Assembly (NCBI GenBank): GCA_963169105.1
Contig: OY720635.1
Location: forward strand, 133,257,872 to 133,321,871
Direction of reading: 5' to 3'
DNA: 64,000 nucleotides
Origin: Ceriagrion tenellum
Lineage: Eukaryota; Arthropoda; Insecta; Odonata; Coenagrionidae
Shown piece after piece: positions 1-12,626 of the stretch. The notes under the pieces were generated by a model. That model did not search any database. It saw nothing but the letters and a program-made list of their open reading frames with translations, and was not told where the DNA came from. The position numbers were made by a program, and so were the translations under genes. Position 1 is the stretch's first letter, and every line of letters starts with the position of its first letter.

Positions 1-64
1 TGTAAAAGGGCTGGAATTAAATTTAGCGTATCAGGCAATATCTCGTGAAAATTGAGCACAGATT

Positions 65-273
65 CCATGTCCTCACAATAAAACTTTTGTTCACTTACCT
101 CAGAAATTTTATTTCACTGACCAAGGTTTCGACATGAACTATGAAATGAAAATTCTTGACCCTGAAAATGACAGCTTCTGGCCTTGAAAATGGCATAGTT
201 CATGTCAAAACCTTGGTCGGTGAAATAAAATTTCTGTCGAAAGTGAACAAAAACTTTTATTGTGAGGACATGG
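65..273. repeat. Foldback repeat with hammerhead-like arms
   Basis: Inverted repeat with arms at about 65-143 and 194-273, loop about 50 bp. Each arm contains the AAACCTTGGTC block of the hammerhead-like family described in the findings. In the right arm the first core element has decayed to TTGAAAA and GAAA to AAAA; the left arm keeps GAAA on the minus strand. It lies inside a copy of the dispersed repeat that ends near 435, since AAAAGGGCTGG occurs on both sides. Confidence 0.6.
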
Positions 274-275
274 CG

Positions 276-435
276 CAAAAGGGCTGGTATTTCTCGTCCA
301 AAATCTCGGTAAGTACTGAGGTAAGAAGGCGAATTTTTGGCGTCATTGGAAGGGTGGGATATTTTTCTTTAAAATGAGACCAAATTCATTGATTTTTGGG
401 TGAAATGATACTTCGCTCAAACTACTTATGTCGGA
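276..435 (-). repeat. Fragment of dispersed TTAA-flanked MITE family
   Basis: This stretch, ending CTTCGCTCAAACTACTTATG, resembles the terminal part of the complete copy at 49339-49894 and the copies at 2453-2992 and 26385-26585. The terminal TTAA is mutated here. Confidence 0.5.
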
Positions 436-563
436 GCCCCACGGGAAATTTGTTCGTAAATTGATTCGTTAAACTCGATTAATTCTGGCTTAACTTTGTG
501 AAAATCCATTCTAAAGAATTCAAATGCGATATGATACTTTTTTCACAGTTTTTATTTCAGGTC

Positions 564-595
564 GACCGGTTTCGTCACATAGGTGACATCATCAG
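564..595 (-). ncRNA. Hammerhead-ribozyme-like motif, partner copy
   Basis: Minus-strand copy in the left arm: CTGATGA at 589-595, stem II GTCAC/GTGAC, GAAA, CCGG, TC, the same in core and stem as the copy at 778-810. Confidence 0.5.
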
Positions 596-777
596 GTACA
601 AAATTTGAAAATGCTGCAGAATATATACAAAAATTTGGATGGGGGAGGGTGGGGGGGGGGGGGGGAAGGCAGGAAAAGGCAGGGAAAGGCAGAAAGTTTT
701 CCTGCCTTTCCCCCCCCCTCCCCCATCCAAATTTTTGTATATATTCTGCAGCATTTTTTTTGCAGCAAATTTTGTAC

Positions 778-810
778 CTGATGATGTCACCTATGTGACG
801 AAACCGGTCG
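778..810 (+). ncRNA. Hammerhead-ribozyme-like motif
   Basis: CTGATGA at 778-784, one T, a 5-bp stem GTCAC/GTGAC with loop CTAT, GAAA at 800-803, then CCGG and TC. All conserved hammerhead core positions are present. The extra unpaired base between CTGATGA and stem II departs from the classic form, and helix III would be only the self-complementary CCGG. Activity is inference. An identical copy lies at 564-595 on the minus strand. Confidence 0.5.
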
Positions 811-860
811 ACCTGAAATAAAAACTGTGAAAAAATACCATATCGCAGTTGAATTCTTTA

Positions 861-2449
861 ATTGATTCGTTGATAACTCATGGCAACTCTCAGAATTAGA
901 CTGCGCATACCACAACGTATTCTGTGTGTATTCGTTAATTAGGGAACTCCGTAAGCTCTTTTCGTTATGCGATCACTGATTGGTTTTTCTGCACACATGC
1001 GCTGAGACCATGTCGCTGCTTCTTTCACAGCTCGAGAAGAAAACACCATTAGAATTATTCCATATTAACCGCCAGTTGAAATGAAGTAAAGAAACACACC
1101 TTACTACACATATCTTGTATTTATGCGAATTCTTGATGATTATTTAATTATACACTAGAAGCAGAATTGTTTTTAAAAATATTTTGCTAAATTAGTTCTA
1201 TATTTAGAATTGGTGTATGAATTGTACATAGTTATTATGGTACTACAACGCTGGTATTTCTAAGTACATTATCGAGGGTCGGTATTGTTGTTAATGCTAC
1301 TCAAACAGTCTGGTATAAACATTTCCCAGTAATAAATGACCTAGGATCTTAGCCCCTGTGTAAAATAAATTGCCCTTTGTTCGTTTTGTATAGATTTTGC
1401 ATTATTGATTCTTTACAGCAAAAATTCTATGCCATTAGCTGGTCATCGCCTAATTTATAAATTTTCCTGTTCCTTGGCTTCAAGCTACGTTCACGAAACT
1501 GTCTCCATGGGTATCGATTTTATGAATGAAATTATGAAAGGATTTACCGTGGGTCATAGGGTTTCATCAATTTGAATTTTTCTGACATTGTTTACTATAA
1601 ATAGCTGCGGTCAATACTATTTCATCCCCCTGTCACAGTGGCGAGGAATATGTGTCCCGTCCTAAGTGTTAAAGCCGGTTCACGTTGAAAGTAAGAGTAA
1701 AACAACTGATCAAAATTTAAGGTTAGCTAATCGCAACCCTTGAAAATTGTGTTAGCTTAGTTAAAAACGTAGGCATGAATATGCATAATGGATTAAAATG
1801 TTTGAAATCGTTGCCTAGGCAATGTGTTGCCTAAATTTCCACATTTAGTTCACCCAGTCCTTGGCGCCACTTAGAAAAAAGTCTTCTCAGTCGACTCGTT
1901 AATGGCCGTTGTTAATTGTTGTTAACGTGAGACTGTGGTGAATATTCAATAACGATCGAGGAGATATGAAGTGCTTGATGCTGTGAATATTATCTGGGTA
2001 TTTTTGAGACCAAACAGTTACTTTGTAAATGCTAGAGAGGAAATATCTACTAATGGAGGTGTGTAAGAGGAATATGAAACTTCCATCGTGAGCAGACGCC
2101 GACGGTTGCCAGACTCTGATATATTCACGAAGTGCTAAGAAGTTAATTGTGCATTTGTGCAATTACATTTGGAGAGGAATCAAATATATCTGTACACCGG
2201 ACGATATTCAAAGTGTGTTACATCCCGCGTATGGTACTACATTTTTATTTTCTGCATTATGATTGCTGGCAAGTAAAACCGGTAAGACGTGTTTATTTAC
2301 GATCTGTCGACTGTATTTACATTTGAACTGCGGTCTTTCATCACTAGGCGGTGCCACAATTCACAAAGTTGTTTGTTTACGGAATTCTAGGCAACAGTTT
2401 TTGGCGACGAGTCAACAATCCATTTGTATATTCATTCACATAGGAATGC
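861..2449. other. No recognisable gene
   Basis: AT-rich sequence; short open frames only, none with a recognisable domain or splice context. Confidence 0.5.
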
Positions 2450-2452
2450 TCC

Positions 2453-2992
2453 ATTACTAGTTTGAGGAAAATATCATTTTAACTAGAAATCAATGAAGCT
2501 GGTCTCGTTTTAAAGAAAAACACCTCACCCTTTCTAAATATCTGCCCCTTACCGCACTAATTTACGAGATATTTAACGAAAAATACCAGTCATTTTACAG
2601 GGAAAATGGTACGTATATGCACTTCGGAGAGACATTATCTATAAATTAATAATTTCCTACAGCTAGATCTCGTAAAGAAAACAAAAATATGTTTCCCCAA
2701 GTATTTATAAAAATGAATCATATCGTCACCACCGTCATTTTTCAGGATCACAAAAAACCTTCCATTGTGAAGGAGTTTAAAAACGTACCGCGCGAAAAAA
2801 ATGAGTCAAATTAAAGACTTATGCGGTTGTAATTATTTTATTACTTAGAATTTCAGTCATGTTAAAGTTTATTATTGCGCCATTAATAATTCGATATTTC
2901 ATTCATGTTTCGTACAGCTGCAAGAATTAAAACGTTTAATTCGAATATGGTCTCCATTATGATTAGGGTTCTATCTCGCTCAACTACCTTAA
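2453..2992 (+). mobile_element. TTAA-type MITE copy
   Basis: Shares blocks with 49339-49894 over most of its length (ATCTGCCCCTTACCG, GAAAAATACC, then TTAAAACGTTTAATTCGAA and CTCGCTCAA near the end). The right end keeps CTACC followed by TTAA at 2989-2992; the left end is decayed (TTACTAGTTTGAG). No coding capacity. Confidence 0.6.
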
Positions 2993-3138
2993 GTTAGCCG
3001 ATGAAAAATTACATGATCTGTTACGCAGGTGTTGCTGTGAGTAATCGAATAAAAAATGAAGGACTTCCGTTATCATGCATCGCAATTCAATCTCCTACCA
3101 AATTTATACATTTGATTCCATTCGGATGCTGTTATATT

Positions 3139-4060
3139 TTAACAGTAAATATTTTGTACTTGTTCCATTATCTGTCTAACCATGAAGATAAGGTCTGTTG
3201 TTGATGATCCCTGTCTAAAGCCACATTGGTAGTCACCAAGAATCTGCTCCACCAATGTGTTAAGTCTCCTAGCCAAGATTTTGGCTAAGACTTTATAGAC
3301 CACACTTAACAGAGTTATGCCACGGTAGTTTTCACAGTTGGCCTTATCTTTTTTCTTATGAATTGGGCAAATAATAGCCAGACTCCATTCCTTGGGCATC
3401 TGCTCTGATTCCCATATATCCACTATCAGCTGGTGAATGGAGAGTGTAAGCTGTTCACCTCCATATTTAATCATCTCTACTGAAATATTATCGCTTCCTG
3501 GTGCTTTATTATTTTTTAGGGTTTTTATCGCTTCTTTCACTTCCCCTATCGTTGGAACTGGTACTGGGATTGTATCTGTCCGAGGTTCTTGCCATTGGTG
3601 ACCACACTCCTCTTCGGCTACTTCTGGTACTATGTTCTCTGCAGTGACATTCAAAAGTTCACTAAAATATTCAGCCCATCGTCCTAGGATTTGTTCCTTT
3701 CCCCCAATCATATTTCCTTCCTTATCTCTGCAAAATATTGTCCGTGGTTGAAACCCTTTTCCTATATCATGGATTTTAGTATAGAATTTCCGCACTTCCT
3801 GGGCGTTGTGTTGCTCTTCTAGCTCCGTAATCCATTTCCCCTCCCAATTTCTCTTTTTCCGTCTACATAACTTGTCCGCTTCCTTTCTCTTCTGCCTGTA
3901 AAGCTCAGCACTTGCTCTTGTTCTTCTATCAATCATTTTTCTCCTTGCCTCATTTCTCTCCCCAATTGCTTCTCTACATTCTTGATCAAACCATCCCTGC
4001 CTTTTTACCTTATCTTTTACCCCGAGGACTTCATCGGCTGTTTCTTGTAATGCAACAATT
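3139..4060 (-). pseudogene. RTE-like LINE, inverted 5' segment with reverse transcriptase
   Basis: The minus-strand frame encodes the linker and N-terminal half of a non-LTR reverse transcriptase: RQGWFDQECREAIGERNEARR, GEVKEAIKTLKNNKAPGSDNI, AIICPIHKKKD, CENYRGITLLSVVYKVLAKI and YQCGFRQGSSTTDLIF, which are motifs around RT blocks 1-3. The frame ends at 3139 before the catalytic xDD motif, so it cannot be active. The style is that of RTE-clade elements; clade assignment is by pattern only. The first 35 or so residues of the open frame (4061-4170) are antisense of the adjoining 3' segment, not protein. Confidence 0.85.
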
Positions 4061-4062
4061 GT

Positions 4063-4250
4063 CGTGGTCATCCTGGTGGTAGAAGATTGAGAGGGAGACC
4101 CCGGAAAAGGTGGTTGGATGATGTAGAGGCTGGTCTGAGAAAGATGGGAATTAAAAGATGGAGAACGCATGCCGGGAATCGTATTGTCTGGGCTAACATC
4201 GTCGGAGAGGCCAAGGCCCTACAAGGGCTGTAGCGCCGAGGAGTAAGAAA
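4063..4250 (+). pseudogene. RTE-like LINE, 3' segment in the opposite orientation
   Basis: The plus strand reads GRPRKRWLDDVEAGLRKMGI, KRWRTHAGNRIVW and EAKALQGL then stop. This is the conserved C-terminal tail of the same element class. It abuts the minus-strand RT half at about 4060, so the two parts form one insertion whose 5' part is inverted and whose middle is deleted. Confidence 0.75.
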
Positions 4251-4517
4251 GTAAGTATTCTGTACTTGTAATCACCGTCGAAGCGCAAGAAACAACCTCT
4301 TGCGACTGGCCGACTTAGAACCTCGTGCTGCGTTGTTGTTGGACGACATACCGATAAATATAAAAGATGGAAACGAACCATATATTACTTTACGCTGAAT
4401 CCTTGGGATGCATTCTGGTCATATTCCTTACAATTCAAGGGCCCAACTCTAGAGAACTTAAACTATGCCATTATGATTTGTTGTTACATTCAAATCATAC
4501 CATTCCAGTTACAGGCT

Positions 4518-5035
4518 ACTACATCTACATACTACACCGCGAGTCGCCGCATGGGCGTGTGGCAGGTGACGTTAGGTCACCAGTCGTGTAAAGGTGCACG
4601 TTTTTTTGGAGATGAAATGGTGACTTGTATTAGAGGATTGTGTATTAAGTGGAGCTCAATTTTTATTGTGGTCGCTTATTGTGCGCGGAAAAAACGAGCT
4701 TTTGTACCAATCAGTTCGGCAAAGTATCTTTCTTATTTTATCGCATCTGTCAGACATGGAGATGTAGTGAGGAGTCATGATAATATTCTCTATGTGGCTC
4801 TGAAAAATATCAGTTCTGAATTTATCAAGCAAACTAAGCCTGGCGTGTAGCCTCCGAGTCTCTAGGGGCTCCCACCTTAATCTCTCTAAAAGTTGTGAGA
4901 CACTATATGTACGCTCGTAGCAGTTTTTGACGAAGCGCGCTGCTTTCCTTTGTATTTTATTAATTTTTTTGTTAAATCTATTGGATCAGGGTCCAAAACG
5001 ATCGCGGCGTATTCAAGGTGTGACCGAACCTATTC
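4518..5035 (-). mobile_element. CR1/jockey-type LINE, 3' end
   Basis: On minus it reads from a decayed HTLEYAAIV.DP block (about 5030), the RT C-terminus of this family, through the 3' UTR to CGCCCATGCGGCGACTCGCG and a terminal TGTAGATGTAG at 4518-4526. Frames are broken. Related ends occur at 6475, 8180, 48836 and 59590. Confidence 0.75.
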
Positions 5036-5249
5036 TAGGAATAGGTTCGGTGGTGTCACAAACCGGGATTCGAACCGGGACATAGGGATGGGAAATAGTT
5101 CTCGGGCCACAGCAAAAATGTTGTTTTTGATGATCGCTGTTGTTTTCGGTGATCGATGGCTTACTTTCAGTTACGTGATATTTTATCGCGAGAATATTTT
5201 TGCCTGCATTAGGTTTATGTATCAACTAGCGCCATCCGAATATCAATGT

Positions 5250-6470
5250 AGTCAGTGGCATATTTCTTAATCTGACGACACAGTTCTCACATATTGACTA
5301 AGACTTTCTGGTATGCGCGCTGACTCCGTTTCCTATTCAAAATGTTCTTTTAACCTGTGTATGGCATACCTTGCATCATGAATATTCATTGTCTTATGAG
5401 TGACTGTAATGGCTTGGCAGACTAACCATGACACTATTGAAACAATGAGTTCTCTTTCAATTACTTATTTAAAATATTACCTTACTTTATAACAGTCTTG
5501 TGTGATGGCCCCCTCTCTTACTACCTCATCATCATTTCATTACTGCTTTTATTATTGCGAAATGATCGCTTGCCTGATTTGCCAGGAAACGCATTTTAAT
5601 GCAAATGCATTAGTGACGGGAAAATAAGCGAGCATCACTCTGCGTGAGCGATGAACGCAAATGCCTGCCTGCCGGCTTTCGTAACTCTTAACTGGTGAGA
5701 AAAGAGGTCCAAACAGTTATTGTCCAATTAATTGTTTATTTTTTTTCAGGTACTCTCCGCAATTGAAGATTTCCTATTTACCCATTAATATTTTTCAGTT
5801 GCGGGCCAAGGTCATTCTCGCTGCCGTTTACGTTCACTCGACTGCCGGCTTCGTTTTTCTCTCGAATGATGAAACGCTGTTAGTCGACGACGTGGTTATT
5901 ACGACGAGTACTTCAAAACGCTTCCTCCTTAAACGCCCCGGAAATCACTTTCATGGCTGCATTTTTTTCCAGCTGTCGACTTAAATCCCCCTCTATGTTT
6001 ATTTTTTTCGTCCGGACACTAAATAAATTCACTTCCTGCGGCTAACGAGGCAACTGGTTGCAGTTGGGTTCTGCATGTTCCAACCTCCGTCGTGGTGTGT
6101 TAGTGATCAGAATCGAAAGACTCGGGCTCTCACCCTTGAGACGAGGTGTTCGCAAATGATTGGTATGCGGAATGCCTTTTTTTTTTAATGAAAGTGAAAT
6201 AGAGGAGCCTATTCTGCATCATGATTGAAAGGCAGACAGCTACGGAGGTTATTTCAATTAACGTACCTCAGAAGGTCAGAAGGAATTGATGGATGTCCAG
6301 CTACGTCAAATGTTTGTCAAGTATATATTTTACAGCAGGCTCTTTGAAAAGTTGATTTGTAGAGTTCACTTTAAAATTACAATTTGTGTATCTTTGCATT
6401 GGAGAACTGGAAAGACGAGTGTTCGTAGCCTATCATTACATTTCTTCGGAATCTATAATTATCGTATTCA
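5250..6470. other. No recognisable gene
   Basis: No coding domain, RNA gene or clear repeat structure recognised. Confidence 0.45.
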
Positions 6471-6474
6471 ACCA

Positions 6475-7300
6475 TCTACATCTACGTCATACTCTGCGAG
6501 CCACCCAAAGGGTGTGTGGCAGGAGGTTCTTCCACACCAGGCATGCATGAATGATACGGTAGAACACCGAAATTACATTGAAACCCGTGTACCACACATG
6601 CAAAGCGCCAATTAAAAATCTACTTACCAAGAAACATTTTATCGTCAATCGTTCCAACATGCAAGGGATACTAAGACTACTACTATAGATTCAAAATATC
6701 ATGCATAAATAAGAACATCAATATTTACATCATGCATAAATAAGAGAGTAGAGAATATAATGAGAAAGATTTACTGCCTACCTATTGTCAATACTCGAAC
6801 TATTCATGACGACGATCACAGCTGTTATGGTCCCGAATGGTACGCGGAAAAAATGACATTTTATACCTATCGGGTCTACAATCTAGCTCTCTAATTTTAT
6901 TGGCGCGATCTAATCTGCCGTAGTACGAAGGGGTTAATAGTATGTTTTTTACGTCGTCAGTAAAATGATTTTTACTGAAATTTATTTAGGAGGTTAAGCC
7001 TATAATTTAATCTACGCTGTGATAGCGATTCCCATCCTAATTCTTCTAACAGTCCAGACACACTAGCCAACTTATCGTAGCATCGTTTCACAAACCTAGC
7101 TCCTGTTTGCTGTACGCGATCTAACTCTGATATCAATCCCGTTTCGTATGGATCCCATACACTAACAGCATATTCCAGATGAGGCCTAACGATTGAAAAA
7201 TAACAACGTTCTTTCACTTTCTCACCACATTTTCCAAGTACTCTTTTGATAAAGCCTAGCTTCCTGTATGCTTGACCGCATATTTCCCGAATACCATGCC
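6475..7300 (-). pseudogene. CR1/jockey-type LINE, 5'-truncated RT C-terminus
   Basis: The minus strand encodes ICGQAYRKLGFIKRVLGKCG, VKERCYFSIVRPHLEYAVSVWDP and RVQQTGARFVKRCYDKLASV, the thumb/C-terminal region typical of this LINE family, then a 3' UTR ending in the shared GATGTAG-type end at 6475. RT catalytic blocks are absent. Confidence 0.8.
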
Positions 7301-7439
7301 CGAATACCGAATACCGAAAACCATGCGAGTCGCTAGACTGGTTACTGATGAGATTTGGTTTAGCAATAAGAATATTATAAAGAATCATTTAATAATCAAC
7401 AGGCAAAATGATGTGTACAAATATCAATAAGCTTAAGGC

Positions 7440-8180
7440 AGCCTCAAAGATGTATACCTCAAGTTCCTTTACCTATACTGTGGGTGGAGTAAACATAAAA
7501 TCTTCAGAAACAGTATAATATCTTGGAATTATCTTAACTTCTGATATACCTACCGTGGGGATTACACATACAAAACGTATGTGGCACCAATTTGAAGAAA
7601 CTAGGTTTTGTTAAACGTATAATAAGAAGGTCCTAGCATGAAAAAGTCAAAGAGAGATGCTACTTCGCTCTGGTTAAGCCACACCTCGAATACGCCGCGA
7701 ACATTTGGGACCCTGGGTCAAACAGACTTAGCCAAAAAAAAATAATAAAATACAAAGGAAAGCAGCGCGCATCGTTAAAAACTGATACGAGCTTAAATAT
7801 AGTGTCTCATAAATTTTAGAGGGATTAAGATGGGAGCCCCTAGTGACTCGGAGATTGCACGCTAGGCTTAGGTTGCTTGAGAAATTCAGAACTGATATTT
7901 TTCAGAGCGACACTGAGAATATTTTTATGACGCCTCACTACATCTCTAGGTCTGACAGAAGCGATAAAATAAAAGAGATACCCAGCCGAACAGATAGGTG
8001 CAAAAACTCTTTTTTTCCGCGAACAGTAAGCGACCACAATAAAAGTTAGCACCACTAAATACACTCCTATAATCATGTCACCATTCCTTCTCCAAAAACT
8101 TACATCTTTACACGGCTGATGACCCACCACCCTCTGCCACACGCCCATGCGGCGGCTCGCAGGGTATTAGGTAGATGTAG
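7440..8180 (+). pseudogene. CR1/jockey-type LINE, decayed RT C-terminus and 3' end
   Basis: Plus-strand remnant with several frameshifts: YLGII.TSD, LKKLGFVKR, LEYAANIWDPGSN, then an open stretch ARLRLLEKFRTDIFQSDTEN and PHYISRSDRSDK to the stop at 8046. The 3' UTR carries CACGCCCATGCGGCGGCTCG and ends GTAGATGTAG at 8180. It stands head to head with the copy at 6475-7300. Confidence 0.8.
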
Positions 8181-8439
8181 AAAGGACACAGACCTGTGTG
8201 GAGACTGCCTTCCATAAATTAAATTTATTGCTGGTATTAGATAAAAATACTTTCAAAAGCATATATCATAATAATTAAGACGGTTTCATTTTAGCCCAGC
8301 TGTGAACAAGAAAAGCAGAGACTATAAAATTAATTCATCTTGATTACCTTCGTATAAAACACTAATCATTACAAGTTATTTAAAGGGTACATGTACTTAC
8401 ATTACAGATCTAGTTTAAGACATCAATATTGTTATGTGC

Positions 8440-8635
8440 CAATATCCATTCCTTTGAAAATTTCAAAAATGTCTTCTTGTTTTATAAACTTTTTAAGGAT
8501 TCAGGTAAGGCGTTAAATACTTTAGGGCCTAAATATACAAAGAATCTCATAAAAAACGTGAGATTTGGTTTTGGAAGCCGCGTATTTAGCTTCCTTCTAT
8601 TGTTCTTCCTTCTAATGCTATTATGACAAGAGGTG
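8440..8635 (-). pseudogene. LINE RT C-terminal fragment
   Basis: On minus the sequence reads RLPKPNLTFFMRFFVYLGPK and VFNALPESLKSL before a stop, resembling the last conserved block (YxGxxxWNxLPxxL) of many non-LTR ORF2 proteins. Short and broken. Confidence 0.5.
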
Positions 8636-8639
8636 TGAA

Positions 8640-11600
8640 AATGCCTGTCGTTTTTGCAGTTATTTTCCAGTGTTATTTTGCAGTATTTCTCGGAGGAATA
8701 TTTTATTCAGAAAATTGATTTTCGCGGACATAGCTTGACCTGTTCTTTTGGAATCACCTCGGATTTGAACCTCTCTTTTAGCTAATTTAAGTCAGATAAT
8801 TTACTGTTTGGGTTACCATGACAAAAATATTAAGCAATTATTTACACATATTTTTTTGTTTAAGTTTTATAACAGCCGCGTAAGATTAAGTCATTTTCAA
8901 CCATTAAATTTTACTGCTACAGAAAGTTCTCATTTATGAGACGCTAACTCGTCTGTGCCCTATGCTTTTTTGCTATCGAGCCTCGGCAGTGCTTGAATTT
9001 CCCTCGCCTTTGTAACGTGGGTTTATTCGATTAGCGGACGTACTTATCGCATTCACCACTGACGTTTATTCCCCCAACGACAACTTATGTCTCATGAATG
9101 CGTGAAGGAAACGGATGGCGTATATCGTCACTTTGGTGTTTTTTTATTAAGCAATGAATATTTTTCCTCCATTCAATTTTCTATATTCCTTAGGACATTC
9201 TTCATTAAATTTCAATTCATCTTGTCGTATGACGAGCAATCAAATTTATATGCATTTGACGTTAAAACATCAAAGGTTAAGGCAATGCCTCGACATTAGT
9301 TAGGAATTATACATAATTGGATTGGTTTACAAGCGGTTGGGATAAATTTCATTTATAATTTTTTTGTAACTGTTGGTTCTCATATTTCCTCGGCGTCTTA
9401 AAATGTGCCGTTTGGCTAAAGCCATCCCTCCACCCACGTTGTCTTCAGACTATAGTTTCTCCAGTGATCCTGTTGGAGTCTTCAGGTCAGGAGTCTTATG
9501 ACCTGTAGGCACCAGAAGGATGGACGATGGCAGGAGGAACTGCCGTCATCAAAAGACAATGCAAAGTGGAGGGAATAATCTAAAGCCTAGTCTCATATTT
9601 TTTTATATATTGGATAAACAATACTGGATTAGTGAAGTTAATTCTCGAGTACAGTTTTGTAAAATCTAGCGTTATTTAAACCAATTTGTTGATTCAATTT
9701 ACACAGATCAAGCAATTAAGTTAGATTGACTGACGATGTCGAGCGGCCTTACACTCGGATGTTATTCATCCGTGGGATGGCTGCGCAGGTTCCAGTGAAA
9801 AATCGTGGAAACAAACCTTGACATTGAACTCTTAAATTATCTCGAGAACTTTCCCCGCTTGGATGAGCGAACTTTCAGAAATAGTCCCGCGCTCACCCTG
9901 AGAAAATTGCTCATGCTTTTTTATCTCAGTGTGATTCACAAAGTTTTTTTATTCAATCGGTTCCCCAAACACTACGCATCATCGGCACTGAGTGAGCCGT
10001 TAAATCGAGTGAATATGCTCTACACTGTAAAAGTATTTTTAACCTTCAAACCATGGAGTTTTTTTTTATTTTCAACGTTGATATCTCATCATTGAAGGAC
10101 GGCATCCGGTTCTAATCCTTATCGCTGTGTGTCGTAAATTGCTCAAGACTGCTAGAACGGCTCTGACTAATATCGGTACCGGCTCACTCTCTCTCGAAAA
10201 CCCCCTCTGCGTTCGTAACTATCCTCAGCCTACGCATATGCTAATTGAAAGACGCACTCGATTCATTATTGCCAAACATTTTATTTCCAAGAATGCATCA
10301 TGGAGGACTTTTGCGTTTGTGGAAACAGAGGGCAAGGGAAAAAATGATGCTGAAATGCCTCAAGGATTAAGGTTAATTCAAATGCGACATTCGTCTTTTG
10401 CAATGAAACTGAAAAGGAGTCATCACACGTTGAAACGTTGACGGATAATATTTTACTTGAATAATATAATTTAGCAATGTCTGGTGATGATCGGGAAGGG
10501 TTTGAAGGTTAGTTAGTGGACGGCTTATTCTTTGGGCCTAAATTAATTCAGATTCGAGAATTGAGGAAATATAATTTCTCTTTAAGAATTGATATGTGCT
10601 CTTGCAACCCTTTTAGAGGTTTATATATGTGAGCTAAGTTTGGGTATGATATACGTTTAAATCACTGAGTAAACACTTTTATCATATTCATCAAGTTCTT
10701 GAGACGAAGAAAGAGTGGGTAAAATATTAGATTATGTTTGAAGGATATACGCCAGATTTGTGAAAACAACGGTTATAAGAAAAAAAAATGGTTGAATGAA
10801 TTTACGGTAGAGTTTATCCACGAACAAAAATCAAGCAAGGTGTGGTTTCACCAGCCGTTCGTAGTCGACCCGAGTTTAAGGATGACTTTGACAAAAACCT
10901 TTCTTTCACTACAACTGTAGGTACGTCAGTCCAAGTTAAACTAGAAAGAAAAATACAAGAACTGATGGGCTTCACTATTCCATTTTCTCTATCGCACGTT
11001 ATTCTATACTAATTCGAAATATTCTGTATCCATTACCGGTTAAAGAAAGGAAAAAAAGGTCAATTTGACTCATTTTTATTTTTTTTCTCTTGCAGGAAAG
11101 GTTTTGATTCATCTAAATGCCCGAAAAACTGTCATTTTATTCCTTAGAGCGCTATCATTCCATTTGAAATGACAGACTACCATCATTATAATATGCTTCA
11201 GAGGATAGATACGTGTAGTACTAATCTAATCTGAGTGATATTTATGAAATCTTGATGATTATATTCATGCAAAAATCATTGAGCTTCAGTTTCCATGGGG
11301 CGCTTTCATACTCATATTGCGAGTGAAGAATCAGTGAAATGGAAATATTTTTATTTTTTTTGAGTAATCCACCGCTTAAGATAGGCGCAGTGAAAGTGAG
11401 TGAAAACCCAGCATATTTTACACATGCACGGCCCTGTATTAGTTATATGAGCCACTTAACATTTTCCATCTGGAAGTATTTCTCAATAATTACCAGCCTA
11501 CTTCAAAGGAAATAATAGGAGTATGCCTTCCACAGACACTTGACTCAAAAACAGGATTTTCTTAAACATCGATCTTACAGAAATTGCTTACAGAAATTAC

Positions 11601-12360
11601 TGAAAAAGAAAGCTTGTATATTATTATTAATAATTTAGTTATTTGCACACCGAAGTAAAACAAACTGAATGGCAAAAAAAATCCTTCATGTACAAAAGCT
11701 TTTTCAGCGTTCGGTATGAAAAAAATTAGTCAAGTTAACACCTCATAGCACAGTCAAGTTAACACCTCAGTTTATTACAGAGATTTTCAGTGATTTAAAA
11801 TAATTTTAAGCTTAAGCGATTTCTTTTTTATCTCCTCACTCTTCCTACCCTTATTCAACGCGTACATACATCGTATATTCTCCCTTCCCTTACCGCTTAC
11901 CTAAAATCCTCCCCACTATCAACTACCTACTCTGCCTCCTCCTAATATTCTCCGTAAGTTTACTCTCCTCACCCGCTATGCTAAGCACTTCCTAGTTTAC
12001 GGTGGTCTTAAGATTGGTGGATTTCAGAATTTAATAATGGGCCCAATTTATTTTTTTTACGTCTATATTATTGAAAATATATGTTTTTTGATAACAATAC
12101 ACTGTGACCAGGCTAAAAAAACACCATTGAGTTAGTGGGGATAACAGGAAATGTAAGAAATACGTAGGGGATAACAAAATCGCAGGTATAATTTCTTCAA
12201 TTCCTGACGCTATTTATTGCTTGGTTTGAGGAAGGGCGAGGTGCAGTATCTCCGAACGCAGTGGAACTCGAAAGATTCCGCAACTCTTTAAATGTTTAAT
12301 TACTACAATTTTAGGTAAGCGCACCATGATCCAGCAGACCCTACTCCATATATTTTTTTC
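8640..12360. other. No recognisable gene
   Basis: Open frames up to about 100 codons (for example 9805-10095 and 10127-10441) lack any recognisable domain, and no convincing exon with splice sites was seen. Confidence 0.4.
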
Positions 12361-12361
12361 C

Positions 12362-12612
12362 TATTCAGCAATCCGTAGATTGGTTTGCAGCAGTCGTTTC
12401 CCGTCTCCAATCCGCCCGATCTTGTGCCAGCCTCTTCGACTCCAAGTTGAAATGGCAGCCCATATCCTCTAAAATCCCCGTTCGACGTATTTCTTTTTTG
12501 GGTCTGCCTCTCGCATTTTTATCGTGAACTGACTCCTCTATAATGGTTCCTAATAGTCCCTCTTGTCTCATGGTGTGACCTAACCAGGTGACTCGTCTCT
12601 TTCTCATTGTGC
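12362..12612 (-). pseudogene. RTE-like LINE, 3' segment
   Basis: The minus frame reads MRKRRVTWLGHTMRQEGLLG, ARGRPKKEI and LAQDRADWRRETTAANQSTD then stop, the C-terminal LGH...GRP...DR..W tail of RTE-type elements. Its 3' end (CCAATCTACGGATTGC) resembles the end at 22320. Confidence 0.75.
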
Positions 12613-12626
12613 CAGCGGGATAAATC

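Larger units (their letters stand above)
512..860. mobile_element. Foldback element with two intact hammerhead-like motifs
   Basis: Inverted repeat whose outer arms run from TAAAGAATTCAA at 512 to its complement ending at 860. The arms include GTCGACCGGTTTC and its complement. The interior holds G-rich and C-rich runs around 645-725. Each arm carries the same core-complete motif, at 564-595 on minus and 778-810 on plus. TTGATTCGTT occurs at 461-470 and again at 862-871, which may be a coincidence. Confidence 0.75.

Noticed and set aside
3994..4170. N-terminal extension of the minus-strand RT frame
   Set aside because: The part beyond about 4060 is the complement of the LINE's own inverted 3' segment.
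5047..5085. B-box-like GGTTCGAATCC on minus, possible tRNA
   Set aside because: No A box or acceptor stem at suitable distance.
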